Translations under genes and position numbers: made by a program
Part shown: positions 24,901 through 32,114 of the stretch, one piece after another
Layout of the letters: every line of letters begins with the position of its first letter
Numbering within the stretch: position 1 is the stretch's first letter
NCBI RefSeq assembly: GCF_029626145.1
Contig: NZ_JARUBJ010000002.1
Span: 5,615,501 to 5,679,500, forward strand
Reading direction: 5' to 3'
Length of the DNA stretch: 64,000 nucleotides
Source of the DNA: Micromonospora sp. WMMD961
GTDB taxonomy: Bacteria; Actinomycetota; Actinomycetes; Mycobacteriales; Micromonosporaceae
The notes under the pieces: model-generated
Told to the model about the DNA's origin: nothing
Database searches by the model: none
Seen by the model: the letters and a program-made list of their open reading frames with translations, nothing else

Positions 24901-25275
24901 ATCGTCCAGGGCCCGGAGCAGCGACAGCGCGTCGTCCGGGGCGTACACCAGGACGGGGACCCGCCACCCGGCCAGGGTGAGCCGGCCGCGGGCCCCGGGT
25001 GCGACGGTCGTCCGGATCAGCTCGGGTGAGTCGGTCGGCGCGCCCGCCAGGGTGGGCAGGGTGAGCAGCGCGGTGTCCAGCCGGGTCGGCTCGGCGGCGT
25101 CGGCGAGAACGGCGGCCAGGTCGCCGTGCCCGGCGGCGAAGGGGTGTGGGCGGTCTCGGGCCGGCCGGCCCGGGCGTGCCCGGGGAATCGGCGCGGCGCT
25201 GTCCTCGGCCCAGACGGCGAAGCCGCCGCCAGTTGAGCCGTCGCCGGGCAACCACAGCCCGTGGATGACCAGCAC
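21991..25275 (-). CDS. SNF2/RapA-type DEAD-like helicase
   Basis: 1094 residues. The C-terminal half is a Swi2/Snf2 ATPase: motif I DMGLGKTVQLLALLAG, motif II VVDEAQAIKN (DEAQ), motif III VAVTGTPVENRLADLWSIMQ, then helicase C with LFTQYAEFG, FLHGGLGKAERDAMVQRF, SLKAGGTGLTLTAANHVVH and the arginine-finger region DQATDRAFRIGQRRRVQV. The N-terminal half (SNF2 N-like) is variable and has an Ala/Thr-rich low-complexity segment containing a 21-residue duplication. Such proteins translocate on duplex DNA. GTG at 25275 follows GAGGGGGAG. Coupled to the SWIM gene. Confidence 0.9.
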   Translation of the reverse strand: MLVIHGLWLPGDGSTGGGFAVWAEDSAAPIPRARPGRPARDRPHPFAAGHGDLAAVLADAAEPTRLDTALLTLPTLAGAPTDSPELIRTTVAPGARGRLTLAGWRVPVLVYAPDDALSLLRALDDLPAVPGATVRHFAELADFAADLVTRGRVLPGVRTTASDQTIDAGGQVSAQAIWRPLLTGTDAAWARSLALALPPAARATVVPAAAVVPTRAASLPPAAASSAGVTAELTAAAVLPTPAAASSAGVTAELTAAALVADALDALTDAAARAALATTTLARGLRPGGPAPAWLAALAGPQRDFTLDPAGLATLHAELDAWQRDAAGGPVRASFRLVEPAPDEVTEPILATRPQPATAPQPGDSTPVPAESIGAGRWRLEFGLQAADEPGLHVDAGQVWRAPHTLGGLTGRTTSPQETLLAELGRASRLWPDLDAALRTAAPEVMELDVEGAHRFLSEGAPVLHAAGFGVLLPSWWQRPSARLGARLRARSRTAPGTVSGAEAGVGLDALVDYRWEIALGDQPLSAEELAALAEMKTPLVRLRGRWVELDPGRLAAGLRLLRSSGELSVADLLRLGLADGEATGALPVLEVTADGALGDLLAGAVERRLTPLEPPPSFQGTLRPYQQRGLAWLAFLRSLGLGGVLADDMGLGKTVQLLALLAGDPPESGPTLLVCPMSLVGNWQREAARFTPTLRVHVHHGAERARGAEFAAAAHGADLVLTTYSVAARDAADLAGIDWHRVVVDEAQAIKNASTRQAEAVRALPARQRVAVTGTPVENRLADLWSIMQFANPGLLGPAATFRKRFAEPIERNGDAEAAERLRRITGPFVLRRLKTDSSIIADLPEKLEMEVLCNLTAEQAALYRVVVDDMLARIETSDGIERRGLVLATMTRLKQVCNHPAQLLRDGSALEGRSGKLARLTEILEEVLAAGERALLFTQYAEFGAMLRGHLSARFGREVLFLHGGLGKAERDAMVQRFQSADGPPLFVLSLKAGGTGLTLTAANHVVHVDRWWNPAVEDQATDRAFRIGQRRRVQVRKFVCAGTVEEKVAAMINDKRALAQRVVGTGEQWITELSTGQLRELFALEAGSVVE
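24503..24617. repeat. 52-bp direct duplication inside the helicase gene
   Basis: The 52-bp block at 24503-24554 recurs at 24566-24617, a 63-bp (21-codon) offset. In the protein this doubles SSAGVTAELTAAAV-type sequence. The frame is kept. It is a recent in-frame expansion of a low-complexity linker. Confidence 0.85.
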
Positions 25276-25344
25276 CTGCTCCCCCTCGTCGCCGCCCCGG
25301 CCCAGGATAGGCCGCCCTGCCGCACCCAGACCGACGCCACCTGC

Positions 25345-25415
25345 GCGATCTTGCAGTTCGTGTCGGTGTTCGGCGGAGAGTGCCCATTGTGTCGCCACGG
25401 AAAGTACAAGATCGC
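25345..25415. promoter_or_regulatory. inverted repeat in divergent promoter (GCGATCTTG...CAAGATCGC)
   Basis: Arms GCGATCTTG (25345-25353) and CAAGATCGC (25407-25415) lie in the 182-bp gap between the divergent helicase and PfkB genes. The arms share the GATCTTG/CAAGATC word with families A and B. It may be another dispersed palindrome rather than a specific operator. Confidence 0.45.
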
Positions 25416-25457
25416 GGGGTCTGGAGGCGGGCGCGGTATCGGGCTAGCGTCGGTGGC

Positions 25458-26330
25458 GTGGTCGATCTGCTGGTGCTTGGCGGGCTCGGGGTGGATGTGC
25501 GGGTGCGGGTGCCGGCACTGCCGCTGCCGGCCGCTGACTCCCACACGGTCGAGCCGATCGAGTTGCGGATCGGCAACACCGGTGCCGGGGTGGCGCTGGC
25601 CGCCCGGGCGCTCGGCCTACGGGTGCAGGTGGTCGACACCCTCGGCGCGGACTCGGCCGGTGAGCTGGTCCGGGCGGCGCTGGCCCGGGCCGGGGTCCCG
25701 GCGGTGCTGGCCGATCACCGGGGCGGCACCCGTCGCTCGGTGAACCTGGTCGATCCGGACGGGCGACGCACGTCGCTGTACGACCCGCGCCCGTGGCAGG
25801 GCGCCGCACCGTTTCCCGCCCCGGAGTTGGCCGCGCTGGTTCGCGACGCCCGGCACGTACATCTCTCGATCATGGATTGGGCGGTGCCGCTGCTGCCCGC
25901 GGTACGGGCTGCCGTTGCGGCGGGTGTGACGCTCTCCACCGACCTGCACGACTGGGACGGCGAGAACACCTACCATCGGCCGTTCGCCGAGGTCGCCGAC
26001 CTGGTTCTGGTGAGCGGGGTGCGGCTGGGCGACCGGGCCGCGTCGCTCGCCGGCAGGCTGGGCCCCCGAACGGTGGTGGTGACCCGGGGCGCGGACGGCG
26101 CCGAGCTGTTCCGGGGCGACGGCACGGCGGTGCCGGTGCCACCCGCCACCCCACCAGGGCCGGTGGTCGACAGCAACGGAGCGGGCGACGCCTTCGCGGC
26201 CGGGCTGATCGCCGGCCGGCTGCGTGGCGAACCGCTGGCGGAGGCGGCCCGGTACGCGGCGCGGGTCGCCGCTGCGGCCTGCACGCATGACGGGATGGAG
26301 TACCCGCCGGGCCTGCTGCCCACCGGTTGA
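25458..26330 (+). CDS. PfkB-family carbohydrate kinase
   Basis: 290 residues, ribokinase fold. The N-terminal part has LLVLGGLGVDVRVRVPALPL and the GNTGAGVALAARALGLRVQ sugar-binding region. The C-terminal signature VVDSNGAGDAFAAGLIAGRL contains the catalytic Asp and anion hole (GAGD). VVVTRGADGAELF is the ATP-side strand. It phosphorylates a sugar or nucleoside, but the specificity is not evident. The GTG start at 25458 is where similarity begins. The gene stands alone, divergent from the helicase. Confidence 0.88.
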   Translation: MVDLLVLGGLGVDVRVRVPALPLPAADSHTVEPIELRIGNTGAGVALAARALGLRVQVVDTLGADSAGELVRAALARAGVPAVLADHRGGTRRSVNLVDPDGRRTSLYDPRPWQGAAPFPAPELAALVRDARHVHLSIMDWAVPLLPAVRAAVAAGVTLSTDLHDWDGENTYHRPFAEVADLVLVSGVRLGDRAASLAGRLGPRTVVVTRGADGAELFRGDGTAVPVPPATPPGPVVDSNGAGDAFAAGLIAGRLRGEPLAEAARYAARVAAAACTHDGMEYPPGLLPTG

Positions 26331-26367
26331 CGCCACGCCGCCCGGCCGACGACGTGCGGGCCGGGGC

Positions 26368-26886
26368 TCAGATCGCGCCGCACTCGCCGTCGGTCAACTC
26401 GCGCAGGATGTCCGCGTGACCCGCGTGCCGGGCCGTCTCCTCGATCAGGTGCACCAGAATCCAGCGCAGCGACACCTCACCGAGCTGCGGGTGCGGCACC
26501 ACATGGTCGAGGTCGAAGCTCGCGGCGACCTCCCGGGATCGGGCGCAGGCCCGCTCGTACGCCTCGACGAGCGCGGCAACGGTGTCCTGGTCGCCCAGGG
26601 TGAAGCTCGCCACCGCGTCCTCTTCCGAGTTCAGGTAGACGTCGCCGGGCTCGGGTGCCAGCAGGGTCGGGAACCAGTTCCGCTCGACCAGGGTCAGGTG
26701 CTTGACCAGCCCGGCGAGCGTGGTGGCCGAGGGCACCAGCCGGCGGCTGGCGTCGGCGTCGGAGAGACCGCGCAGCTTGCGCAGCAGCACCCCACGGTGG
26801 AAATCGAGGAACGAGCTCAGCACGGCGCGCTCGTCGCCGGTGCGGGCGAGCACCGGACCGAGCGATGGATCGATCGTCTGCTCCAT
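26368..26886 (-). CDS. DinB-like protein (DUF664)
   Basis: 172 residues, four-helix DinB/DUF664 fold. The three expected metal-site His residues are present: LAGLVKHLTLVERNWF, and WILVHLIEETARHAGHADIL with two more. The superfamily includes mycothiol-dependent S-transferases and maleylpyruvate isomerases of actinobacteria. This member probably uses mycothiol or binds a metal, with unknown substrate. A second, diverged member is at 34062-34634. ATG at 26886. Convergent with the PfkB gene. Confidence 0.85.
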   Translation of the reverse strand: MEQTIDPSLGPVLARTGDERAVLSSFLDFHRGVLLRKLRGLSDADASRRLVPSATTLAGLVKHLTLVERNWFPTLLAPEPGDVYLNSEEDAVASFTLGDQDTVAALVEAYERACARSREVAASFDLDHVVPHPQLGEVSLRWILVHLIEETARHAGHADILRELTDGECGAI

Positions 26887-26968
26887 CCGCCGACCCTAAC
26901 CACGGAGCGGGGCAGCCGCTGCCCCGCTATCCGCTGCGGACCGGCGGCACGACGGGCAGGATGGGCGC

Positions 26969-27175
26969 ATGGCTTCAACCGTGCAGATCCCTCTCGTCGG
27001 CGGCACGGCGGACGGGCAGACCATCACCGTCGAGCTGGACAGCAACGGCCGCCCCCCGCTCACCCATCACCATGTCGGCCCGGGTGGGCTGGCCGAGGCG
27101 CAGATCTACGAGTTGGAGACCGCCCGCGAGGAGGCCCGCGAGTGGCGCTACCGGTGGACCGGCCCGGCGGTGTGA
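26969..27175 (+). CDS. small hypothetical protein
   Basis: 68 residues: a beta-rich start (STVQIPLVGGTADGQTITVE), a His cluster (PLTHHHVGP) and a helical, charged end (YELETAREEAREWRYRW). The composition is clearly protein-like and there is an ATG start. No family recognised. It sits alone between convergent and divergent neighbours. Confidence 0.6.
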   Translation: MASTVQIPLVGGTADGQTITVELDSNGRPPLTHHHVGPGGLAEAQIYELETAREEAREWRYRWTGPAV

Positions 27176-27185
27176 CCGCCCCGGC

Positions 27186-28328
27186 TCAGACCCGGGTGAG
27201 GGTCTGGCTACGCAGGCTCTCCAACACGCCCCGGGTGACCTCCGAGGTGCCCCGCGCCTGGTCGCACACCTCCGCGACCCGTCGCGCGGTGCCCTCGGCG
27301 CGTTGCTCCCGCTCGTCCCACAACCGGTCGACCTCGGCCAGCAGCGGGCCCTCGACCTCCCGCTCCACGCCGCGCAGGGCCGGCACGCCGAGCCGTTGGG
27401 CCAGGTCGAAGACCTTGCCGGCGTACGGCAGGGGCAGGAACGGTGTGCCGACCATCGCCGCGAAGATCAGGAAGTGCAGGCGCATGCCGACGGCCAGGTC
27501 GAAGTGGCGCATCAGCCCGAGCACCTGCTGCGGCGAGTAGGTGCCGTGCAGGATCCGACCCCGGTCGGCGGCGACCATGTGCGACAGCACCCCGTGGGAG
27601 TGCCGGATGTCGTCGCGTTCCATCGGCACGAACAGCACGTACGCGTCGATCCGGTGCACCAGGAAGTCACCGATCTGGGCGAGCAGCCGGTGGTAGCCGT
27701 CCACGTCGAGGCGTTCGGCGGCGCGGCCCGGCTCCCGCACGCTGATCCCGACCAACCGCTTGCCGACCGGCACGCCCTCCTCGGCCAGCAGGTGGGCCGG
27801 GAACTCCTCCGGTTGCAGGAGGAACGCCGGGTCCGCGGTGACCGTGATCGGGTTCAGCAGGCCGGCCTCCTCCAGCACCATCCGGGACTCCTGGTCCCGG
27901 ACGGTCACCTGGGTCGCGCTGGAGAGCGTTTCCCGGACCATGCCGGTGTCCACCCCGTCGCTGAGCGGACCCACCCCCACCGCGTACGTGATCAGCGGCA
28001 GGCCGCGCTCCTGGGCGACCCGGACCACCCGCAGGTAGCGGCGGGCCTCCCGGTCGTAGAGGATGCCTCCCCCACCCAGGATGAGCAGGTCGAGCTGGGC
28101 CAACACCAGCGCGGAGTCGGTACGGCTGACGCCCTCCCAGGGCACCGCCTCGACATCCGGGTGGGCGGCCCGGGTGTGCTCCGGGTTGCGGGAGAAGACG
28201 ATGATCCGGGCGTTGGGTTCCTGCGTGCGCAGATCGGTGAGCAGGCCGGTCAGGATCGCCTCGTCGCCGAGGTTTCGCCCCCCGTACGAGCCGAGCACGC
28301 CGATGGTCAGTCCGCCGCCATGCGTCAT
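27186..28328 (-). CDS. polysaccharide pyruvyl transferase family protein
   Basis: 380 residues. The N-terminal GVLGSYGGRNLGDEAILTGL is the family signature (GNxGDEAI-like). A glycine-rich LDLLILGGGGILYD follows, then a second domain with VTADPAFLLQP and the His region FDLAVGMRLHFLIFAAMVGT. CsaB and related enzymes add pyruvate ketals to cell-wall or exopolysaccharide sugars. ATG at 28328 is chosen; the open frame above it has no coding character. It lies near a GT4 glycosyltransferase gene, consistent with an envelope-glycan role. Confidence 0.88.
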   Translation of the reverse strand: MTHGGGLTIGVLGSYGGRNLGDEAILTGLLTDLRTQEPNARIIVFSRNPEHTRAAHPDVEAVPWEGVSRTDSALVLAQLDLLILGGGGILYDREARRYLRVVRVAQERGLPLITYAVGVGPLSDGVDTGMVRETLSSATQVTVRDQESRMVLEEAGLLNPITVTADPAFLLQPEEFPAHLLAEEGVPVGKRLVGISVREPGRAAERLDVDGYHRLLAQIGDFLVHRIDAYVLFVPMERDDIRHSHGVLSHMVAADRGRILHGTYSPQQVLGLMRHFDLAVGMRLHFLIFAAMVGTPFLPLPYAGKVFDLAQRLGVPALRGVEREVEGPLLAEVDRLWDEREQRAEGTARRVAEVCDQARGTSEVTRGVLESLRSQTLTRV

Positions 28329-28467
28329 CCGTCGCTCCTCCCCAGGTGCGGTCCGCGCCGGTTTCCCGCTGGGCAGGTGAACAGTCCTGCCGGGGGGACC
28401 GTCCTGGGTCTCCGTTCCGGCCCGTGTCACCGACTCAACCGCTGCGCTCGCCCCGGGCCGGGTCGGC

Positions 28468-28947
28468 TCAACCCGCCGGGTCGATCCGCTTCGCCATCTG
28501 CTGCGAGGTGACCTCGAAGCCCAGACTGCGATAGAGCCCGATCGCCGCGGTGTTCGTCCCGAAGACGTTCAGCCCCAACTCGGGTACGCCGCGTTGGGCG
28601 AGTTCGACCTCGATGAGCTGGATCATCCGCCGCGCGTACCCGTGTCCCTGGTGCTCCGGATGCACGTCGATGTTGTGGATCCAGGCCTGACGTGAGCCGG
28701 CCGCGGCCGGCAGGGTCACCCAGATCCAACCGACCTCGGTGTCGTCGACCCGGCCCACCCGCAGGAGCGCCCCGGCGGTCGCCACGCCCGCCGGCAGCAG
28801 TTCCCGGAGCTGCTCGACCGACCGCTCGCGGGCCGCCTCCGGGCTCATCCCCCGGTGTGCCACCAGGTCCTCGGCGTACCCCTGCTCCAGCGACACCAGC
28901 AGCCGGGCCAGCTCCGGTGCCGTCATCGGCGTCAACGTCAACTCCAC
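28468..28947 (-). CDS. GNAT N-acetyltransferase
   Basis: 159 residues with a GNAT fold. The acetyl-CoA pyrophosphate-binding segment is HPEHQGHGYARRMIQLIE (Q-x-x-G-x-G/A pattern), preceded by AWIHNIDV (the beta-4 strand). The C-terminal part is LNVFGTNTAAIGLYRSLGFE, typical of the family. The acceptor is unknown. GTG at 28947 is chosen, with GAAGGGGAG upstream. Same strand as the pyruvyl transferase, 139 bp upstream of it, and divergent from the GT4 gene. Confidence 0.88.
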   Translation of the reverse strand: MELTLTPMTAPELARLLVSLEQGYAEDLVAHRGMSPEAARERSVEQLRELLPAGVATAGALLRVGRVDDTEVGWIWVTLPAAAGSRQAWIHNIDVHPEHQGHGYARRMIQLIEVELAQRGVPELGLNVFGTNTAAIGLYRSLGFEVTSQQMAKRIDPAG

Positions 28948-29068
28948 GCGGCTCCCCTTCGTCGTCGCCAGCGGACAGTGGAGCAGAACCGCCCCGGATG
29001 CGCCAGCCGGCCCCCGCACCCGTCCGGACGCGACGGCCCGGGGTGCGCGGACCGGCGACGATGGTGCC

Positions 29069-30265
29069 GTGCGGATCGCCCACGTCAGCGACAGTCACCT
29101 CGACAACCCGGAGGGAGTGGCGACCTCGGTCGGCACGACCGTGGCGCTGCTGCGCGCCTCCGGGCACCGGGTCGTGCTGCACTGCCCTGGCCCCCTGTTC
29201 CGGCGTCGCCGCCGACCGGGCGAGGTGCCCTCGCTGGCGATGCCGACCCGCCCCTACCGGCTGGCCCTGCCCCGGCCACCGCACGCAGCGGTCGACGTGG
29301 TGCACGTGCACACCACCGGTCCACTCGGCGTCGCCGGCCTGCGGTGGGCCGCCGCGCGGGGCGTACCAACCGTGCTGACCTGGCACACCGACCTGGTCGC
29401 GTACGCGGCGCACTACCCGGAGATCCCGATCGGGGCCGCGTACGCGGGCCTACGGTTGGGCCTGCGCTGGCGCGCGCGGGACCTGTGGGCGCTCCGGCGC
29501 CCCGGCCCTGACCGGCAGACCCGACTGGCGGAACTCGGGCAGTGCCTGCTCGCGCACACCAGTGTCCTGATCGCGCCGTCGGCGAAGACCGCGACGATGA
29601 TGGCGGCGATGGCGGGGCGTACCCCGATCGTGGTCCTGCCGACCCCGACCGCCGTGCCGCACCCCGACGCCGACGACCGGCGGCGGCTGCGGGCCCGGCT
29701 GGGCATTCCGACGGACGCGCCGGTGCTGCTCGCGGTGGGCCGGGCCACGCCGGAGAAGAACCCGGAGCTGCTGCTGGCGGCGTTCGGCCAGGTCCGCCGG
29801 ACGTTGCCGACGGCCCGCCTGGTCTTGCTGGGTGCCCGACGGAACCGGCTCGCGATCCGCCGGGTGGCTCACCGGTACGGGGTGGCCGGCGCGCTGCACC
29901 TGCTGCGCCCGGTGCCCCACGACCGGGTCGGCGCCCACTACCGGGCGGCGGACGTGCTCGCGTTCACCTCCACCACCGACACGCAGGGTCTGGTGCTCTC
30001 CGAAGCCGAGGCGTACGGGCTGCCGGTGGCCATGGTGGACACCGCGCTGGCCCAGCGGCAGGGCACCGGCACCACCCGACCCGTCGCCGAACCCACAGCG
30101 GCGGCGTACGGCGCGTTGCTGACCCGGCTGCTGACCGAGCGGGAGCTGCGCGCGAATGTGATCCAGGACGGCCGGGCGGCGGTGACGGCCTGGTCCGGCG
30201 AGCGCTACCTGGCCGAGCTGGTCAGGCTGTACGAGGCACTGCCCCCAGCGGAGGCGACGGCGTGA
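29069..30265 (+). CDS. GT4-family glycosyltransferase
   Basis: 398 residues, GT-B fold. The N-terminal domain starts VRIAHVSDSHLDNPEGVATS and has VDVVHVHTTGPLGVAGL and VLTWHTDLVAY. The donor-binding domain has VLLAVGRATPEKNPELLLAA and the GT4 E-x7-E region SEAEAYGLPVAMVDTAL. It would transfer a sugar from a nucleotide donor to a lipid or glycan acceptor. The GTG start at 29069 is set by the start of the Rossmann strand. The last four bases overlap the Pr6Pr gene (GTGA). Confidence 0.88.
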   Translation: MRIAHVSDSHLDNPEGVATSVGTTVALLRASGHRVVLHCPGPLFRRRRRPGEVPSLAMPTRPYRLALPRPPHAAVDVVHVHTTGPLGVAGLRWAAARGVPTVLTWHTDLVAYAAHYPEIPIGAAYAGLRLGLRWRARDLWALRRPGPDRQTRLAELGQCLLAHTSVLIAPSAKTATMMAAMAGRTPIVVLPTPTAVPHPDADDRRRLRARLGIPTDAPVLLAVGRATPEKNPELLLAAFGQVRRTLPTARLVLLGARRNRLAIRRVAHRYGVAGALHLLRPVPHDRVGAHYRAADVLAFTSTTDTQGLVLSEAEAYGLPVAMVDTALAQRQGTGTTRPVAEPTAAAYGALLTRLLTERELRANVIQDGRAAVTAWSGERYLAELVRLYEALPPAEATA

Positions 30266-30879
30266 CAGCGGCGGAACCAGGCCGGGACATCCGCCGGGTC
30301 CTGCGGGTGAGCGTCACGGCGGTGGTCGCCGTCGGGCTGGTCCTCGCCCTGGTCGCCGCCCGTGACGAGCCCGTCGAGCTGCTCTTCTACTTCACCGTGC
30401 AGGTCAACCTGGCCTACCTGGTGGTGTTGCTGGCCGGTGGCGGTGACCGGCTGCGTACCGCGCTCACCGTCTACCTCGTCGGCACCGCAGTGGTCTTCGT
30501 CCTGGTGCTGGCCAACCCGTGGAGCCGCTACGCCATGGTGGCGAACGCCGACGCCCGAGAGACGATCTCCGACGCCGGCAACCTGCTGCTGCACGTCGTG
30601 GCACCGCCGCTGGCCGCCGCCCACTGGCTCAGCCGTCGACCCCGGGTCGCGCTGCGCCCGGCGTACGCGGTCGGCCTGCTCGGTTATCCGCTGTTGTGGC
30701 TGACGGTCATCCTGCTCCGGGGCGCGCTGAAGGGTGGTGAGGACCGCTATCTCTACCCGTTCCTCGACGTGCCCCGACTCGGCTATCCCACGGTCGCCCT
30801 CAACGCCGTGCTCTTCGCCGTCAGCCTGCTCGTGATCGCCCTGACCGCCGTGCACCTGACCCGCCGTCACGCGCGATGA
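30262..30879 (+). CDS. Pr6Pr family membrane protein
   Basis: 205 residues with six hydrophobic helices, e.g. VLRVSVTAVVAVGLVLALVA, LLFYFTVQVNLAYLVVLLAG, LLHVVAPPLAAAHWL and VGLLGYPLLWLTVILLRGAL. The FYFTVQVN and HVVAP words match the actinobacterial Pr6Pr membrane proteins, whose function is unknown. The GTG start overlaps the stop of the glycosyltransferase gene, which suggests the two work in the same envelope process. Confidence 0.8.
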   Translation: MTAAEPGRDIRRVLRVSVTAVVAVGLVLALVAARDEPVELLFYFTVQVNLAYLVVLLAGGGDRLRTALTVYLVGTAVVFVLVLANPWSRYAMVANADARETISDAGNLLLHVVAPPLAAAHWLSRRPRVALRPAYAVGLLGYPLLWLTVILLRGALKGGEDRYLYPFLDVPRLGYPTVALNAVLFAVSLLVIALTAVHLTRRHAR

Positions 30880-30891
30880 GGCGGCTGCCCG

Positions 30892-31521
30892 TCAGGGTGC
30901 CGTTGGCGCCGACTCCAACTGTCTCGTCAGCTGCGCCAGGTCGTGCAGGCGCAGGTCGCCGTCGAGTCCCTTCAGCGCGGCGGTGAGCGCGCCGGCCGCC
31001 CGCCCGGCCCGCAGGCCGACCTCGGCGTCCTCGACGACCAGGCACCGCGTCACGGGTACGCCCAGCAGGGCGGCGGCCCGCAGGTAGCCCTCCGGGTCCG
31101 GTTTGCCGACCCGCACGTCGTCGACAGTGACCAGCACCGGGGCGACGATCCCGGCCGCCCCGAGCCGCGCCTGGGCCAGCCGGACGTCGGCGCTGGTCAC
31201 CACGGCCCAGGGCAGCCCCAACCGGGCCAGTGCGTCCAGGAGTTCGTGCGTTCCGGGGGTGGCGACCACGTCGGACAGGTCGTCGTACTGCAACGCGAGC
31301 TGCCGTGCCGCCGCGGTGGCGACCGCGTGGTCGTCGAGGTCGGGCAACAGCCGGCGGATGGTCCGGTCGGCGGGGCTGCCGTGCGCGATGGCCAGCGCCG
31401 CTGCCGGGTCGACCGCGTACTCGGCCGCCCACCGCTCCCAGGCCCGCTCGACGGCCGCGTCCGAGTCGACCAGGGTGCCATCCATGTCGAACAGCACCGC
31501 ACCAATGCCTGCCAGTTCCAC
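30892..31521 (-). CDS. HAD-superfamily phosphatase
   Basis: About 209 residues. Motif I is VLFDMDGTLVDSD (nucleophile and acid Asp pair), motif II is WAVVTSADVRL (Ser/Thr), motif III a Lys in DVRVGKPDPEGYL, and motif IV LVVEDAEVGLRAGRAAGA. An alpha-helical cap lies between motifs I and II, so it is a subfamily-I phosphatase or phosphoglucomutase-like enzyme. The start at 31521 has AAGGGGAG eight bases upstream, better spacing than the in-frame GTG at 31527. Part of a paralogous copy survives as the composite pseudogene at 35482. Confidence 0.87.
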   Translation of the reverse strand: MELAGIGAVLFDMDGTLVDSDAAVERAWERWAAEYAVDPAAALAIAHGSPADRTIRRLLPDLDDHAVATAAARQLALQYDDLSDVVATPGTHELLDALARLGLPWAVVTSADVRLAQARLGAAGIVAPVLVTVDDVRVGKPDPEGYLRAAALLGVPVTRCLVVEDAEVGLRAGRAAGALTAALKGLDGDLRLHDLAQLTRQLESAPTAP

Positions 31522-31610
31522 GCTCACGCTCCCCTTGTTGCTCGCACCGCGAGGATAGGTCCTCAACCATCGGCCGCACGGGAGGCGTTCTTCTCACCGA
31601 GGGGGTGGGC

Positions 31611-32114
31611 ATGACCGAGACGTTCCACGAGTTCGTGGTGCAGCGTTCGCCGGCCCTGTCCCGGACCGCCTACCTTCTCACCGGCGACCACCAACTCGCC
31701 GAAGACCTCGTGCAGACCGCCCTGGCGCGCACCTACCGCCACTGGCGACGTATCCGCGACGGCGACCCGGAGGCGTACGTCCGGCGGGTCATGTACCACC
31801 AGCAGGTCTCCTGGTGGCGACGCCGACGCCTCGCCGAACGACTCGAAGCCGAGCCCACCGAACGGGCCGGCGGCGACCACACCGACACCACCGCCCTGCG
31901 GCTCACCCTCACCGCCGCGCTGCGCCACCTCACCCCCCGCCAACGGGCCGTCATCGTGCTGCGCTACTACGAGGACCGCACCGAAGCGCAGGTAGCCGAC
32001 CTGCTCGGCTGCTCCGTCGGCACCGTCAAACGCCACGCCCACGACGCGCTGCGCCGACTCCGAGCGGTCGCTCCTGACCTGCTCGACGCCACCGCGGAGA
32101 GGAGCACACGATGA
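31611..32114 (+). CDS. SigE-family (ECF-type) RNA polymerase sigma factor
   Basis: 167 residues. Region 2 is SRTAYLLTGDHQLAEDLVQTALARTY and region 4 is LTPRQRAVIVLRYYEDRTEA followed by LLGCSVGTVKRHAHDALRRL, the helix-turn-helix that reads the -35 element. This is the small SigE/SigL-type group common in Streptomyces and Micromonospora. ATG at 31611; a GTG two codons upstream is also possible. Its stop overlaps the start of the membrane propeller protein gene (ATGA), which is the likely regulator of this sigma factor. Confidence 0.88.
   Translation: MTETFHEFVVQRSPALSRTAYLLTGDHQLAEDLVQTALARTYRHWRRIRDGDPEAYVRRVMYHQQVSWWRRRRLAERLEAEPTERAGGDHTDTTALRLTLTAALRHLTPRQRAVIVLRYYEDRTEAQVADLLGCSVGTVKRHAHDALRRLRAVAPDLLDATAERSTR

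Noticed and set aside
23053..25447. Open frames of 550-660 codons on the plus strand opposite the SNF2 helicase
   Set aside because: They mirror the helicase codons, have low-complexity Arg/Gly/Gln or Arg/Ala/Ser composition and no start signal.
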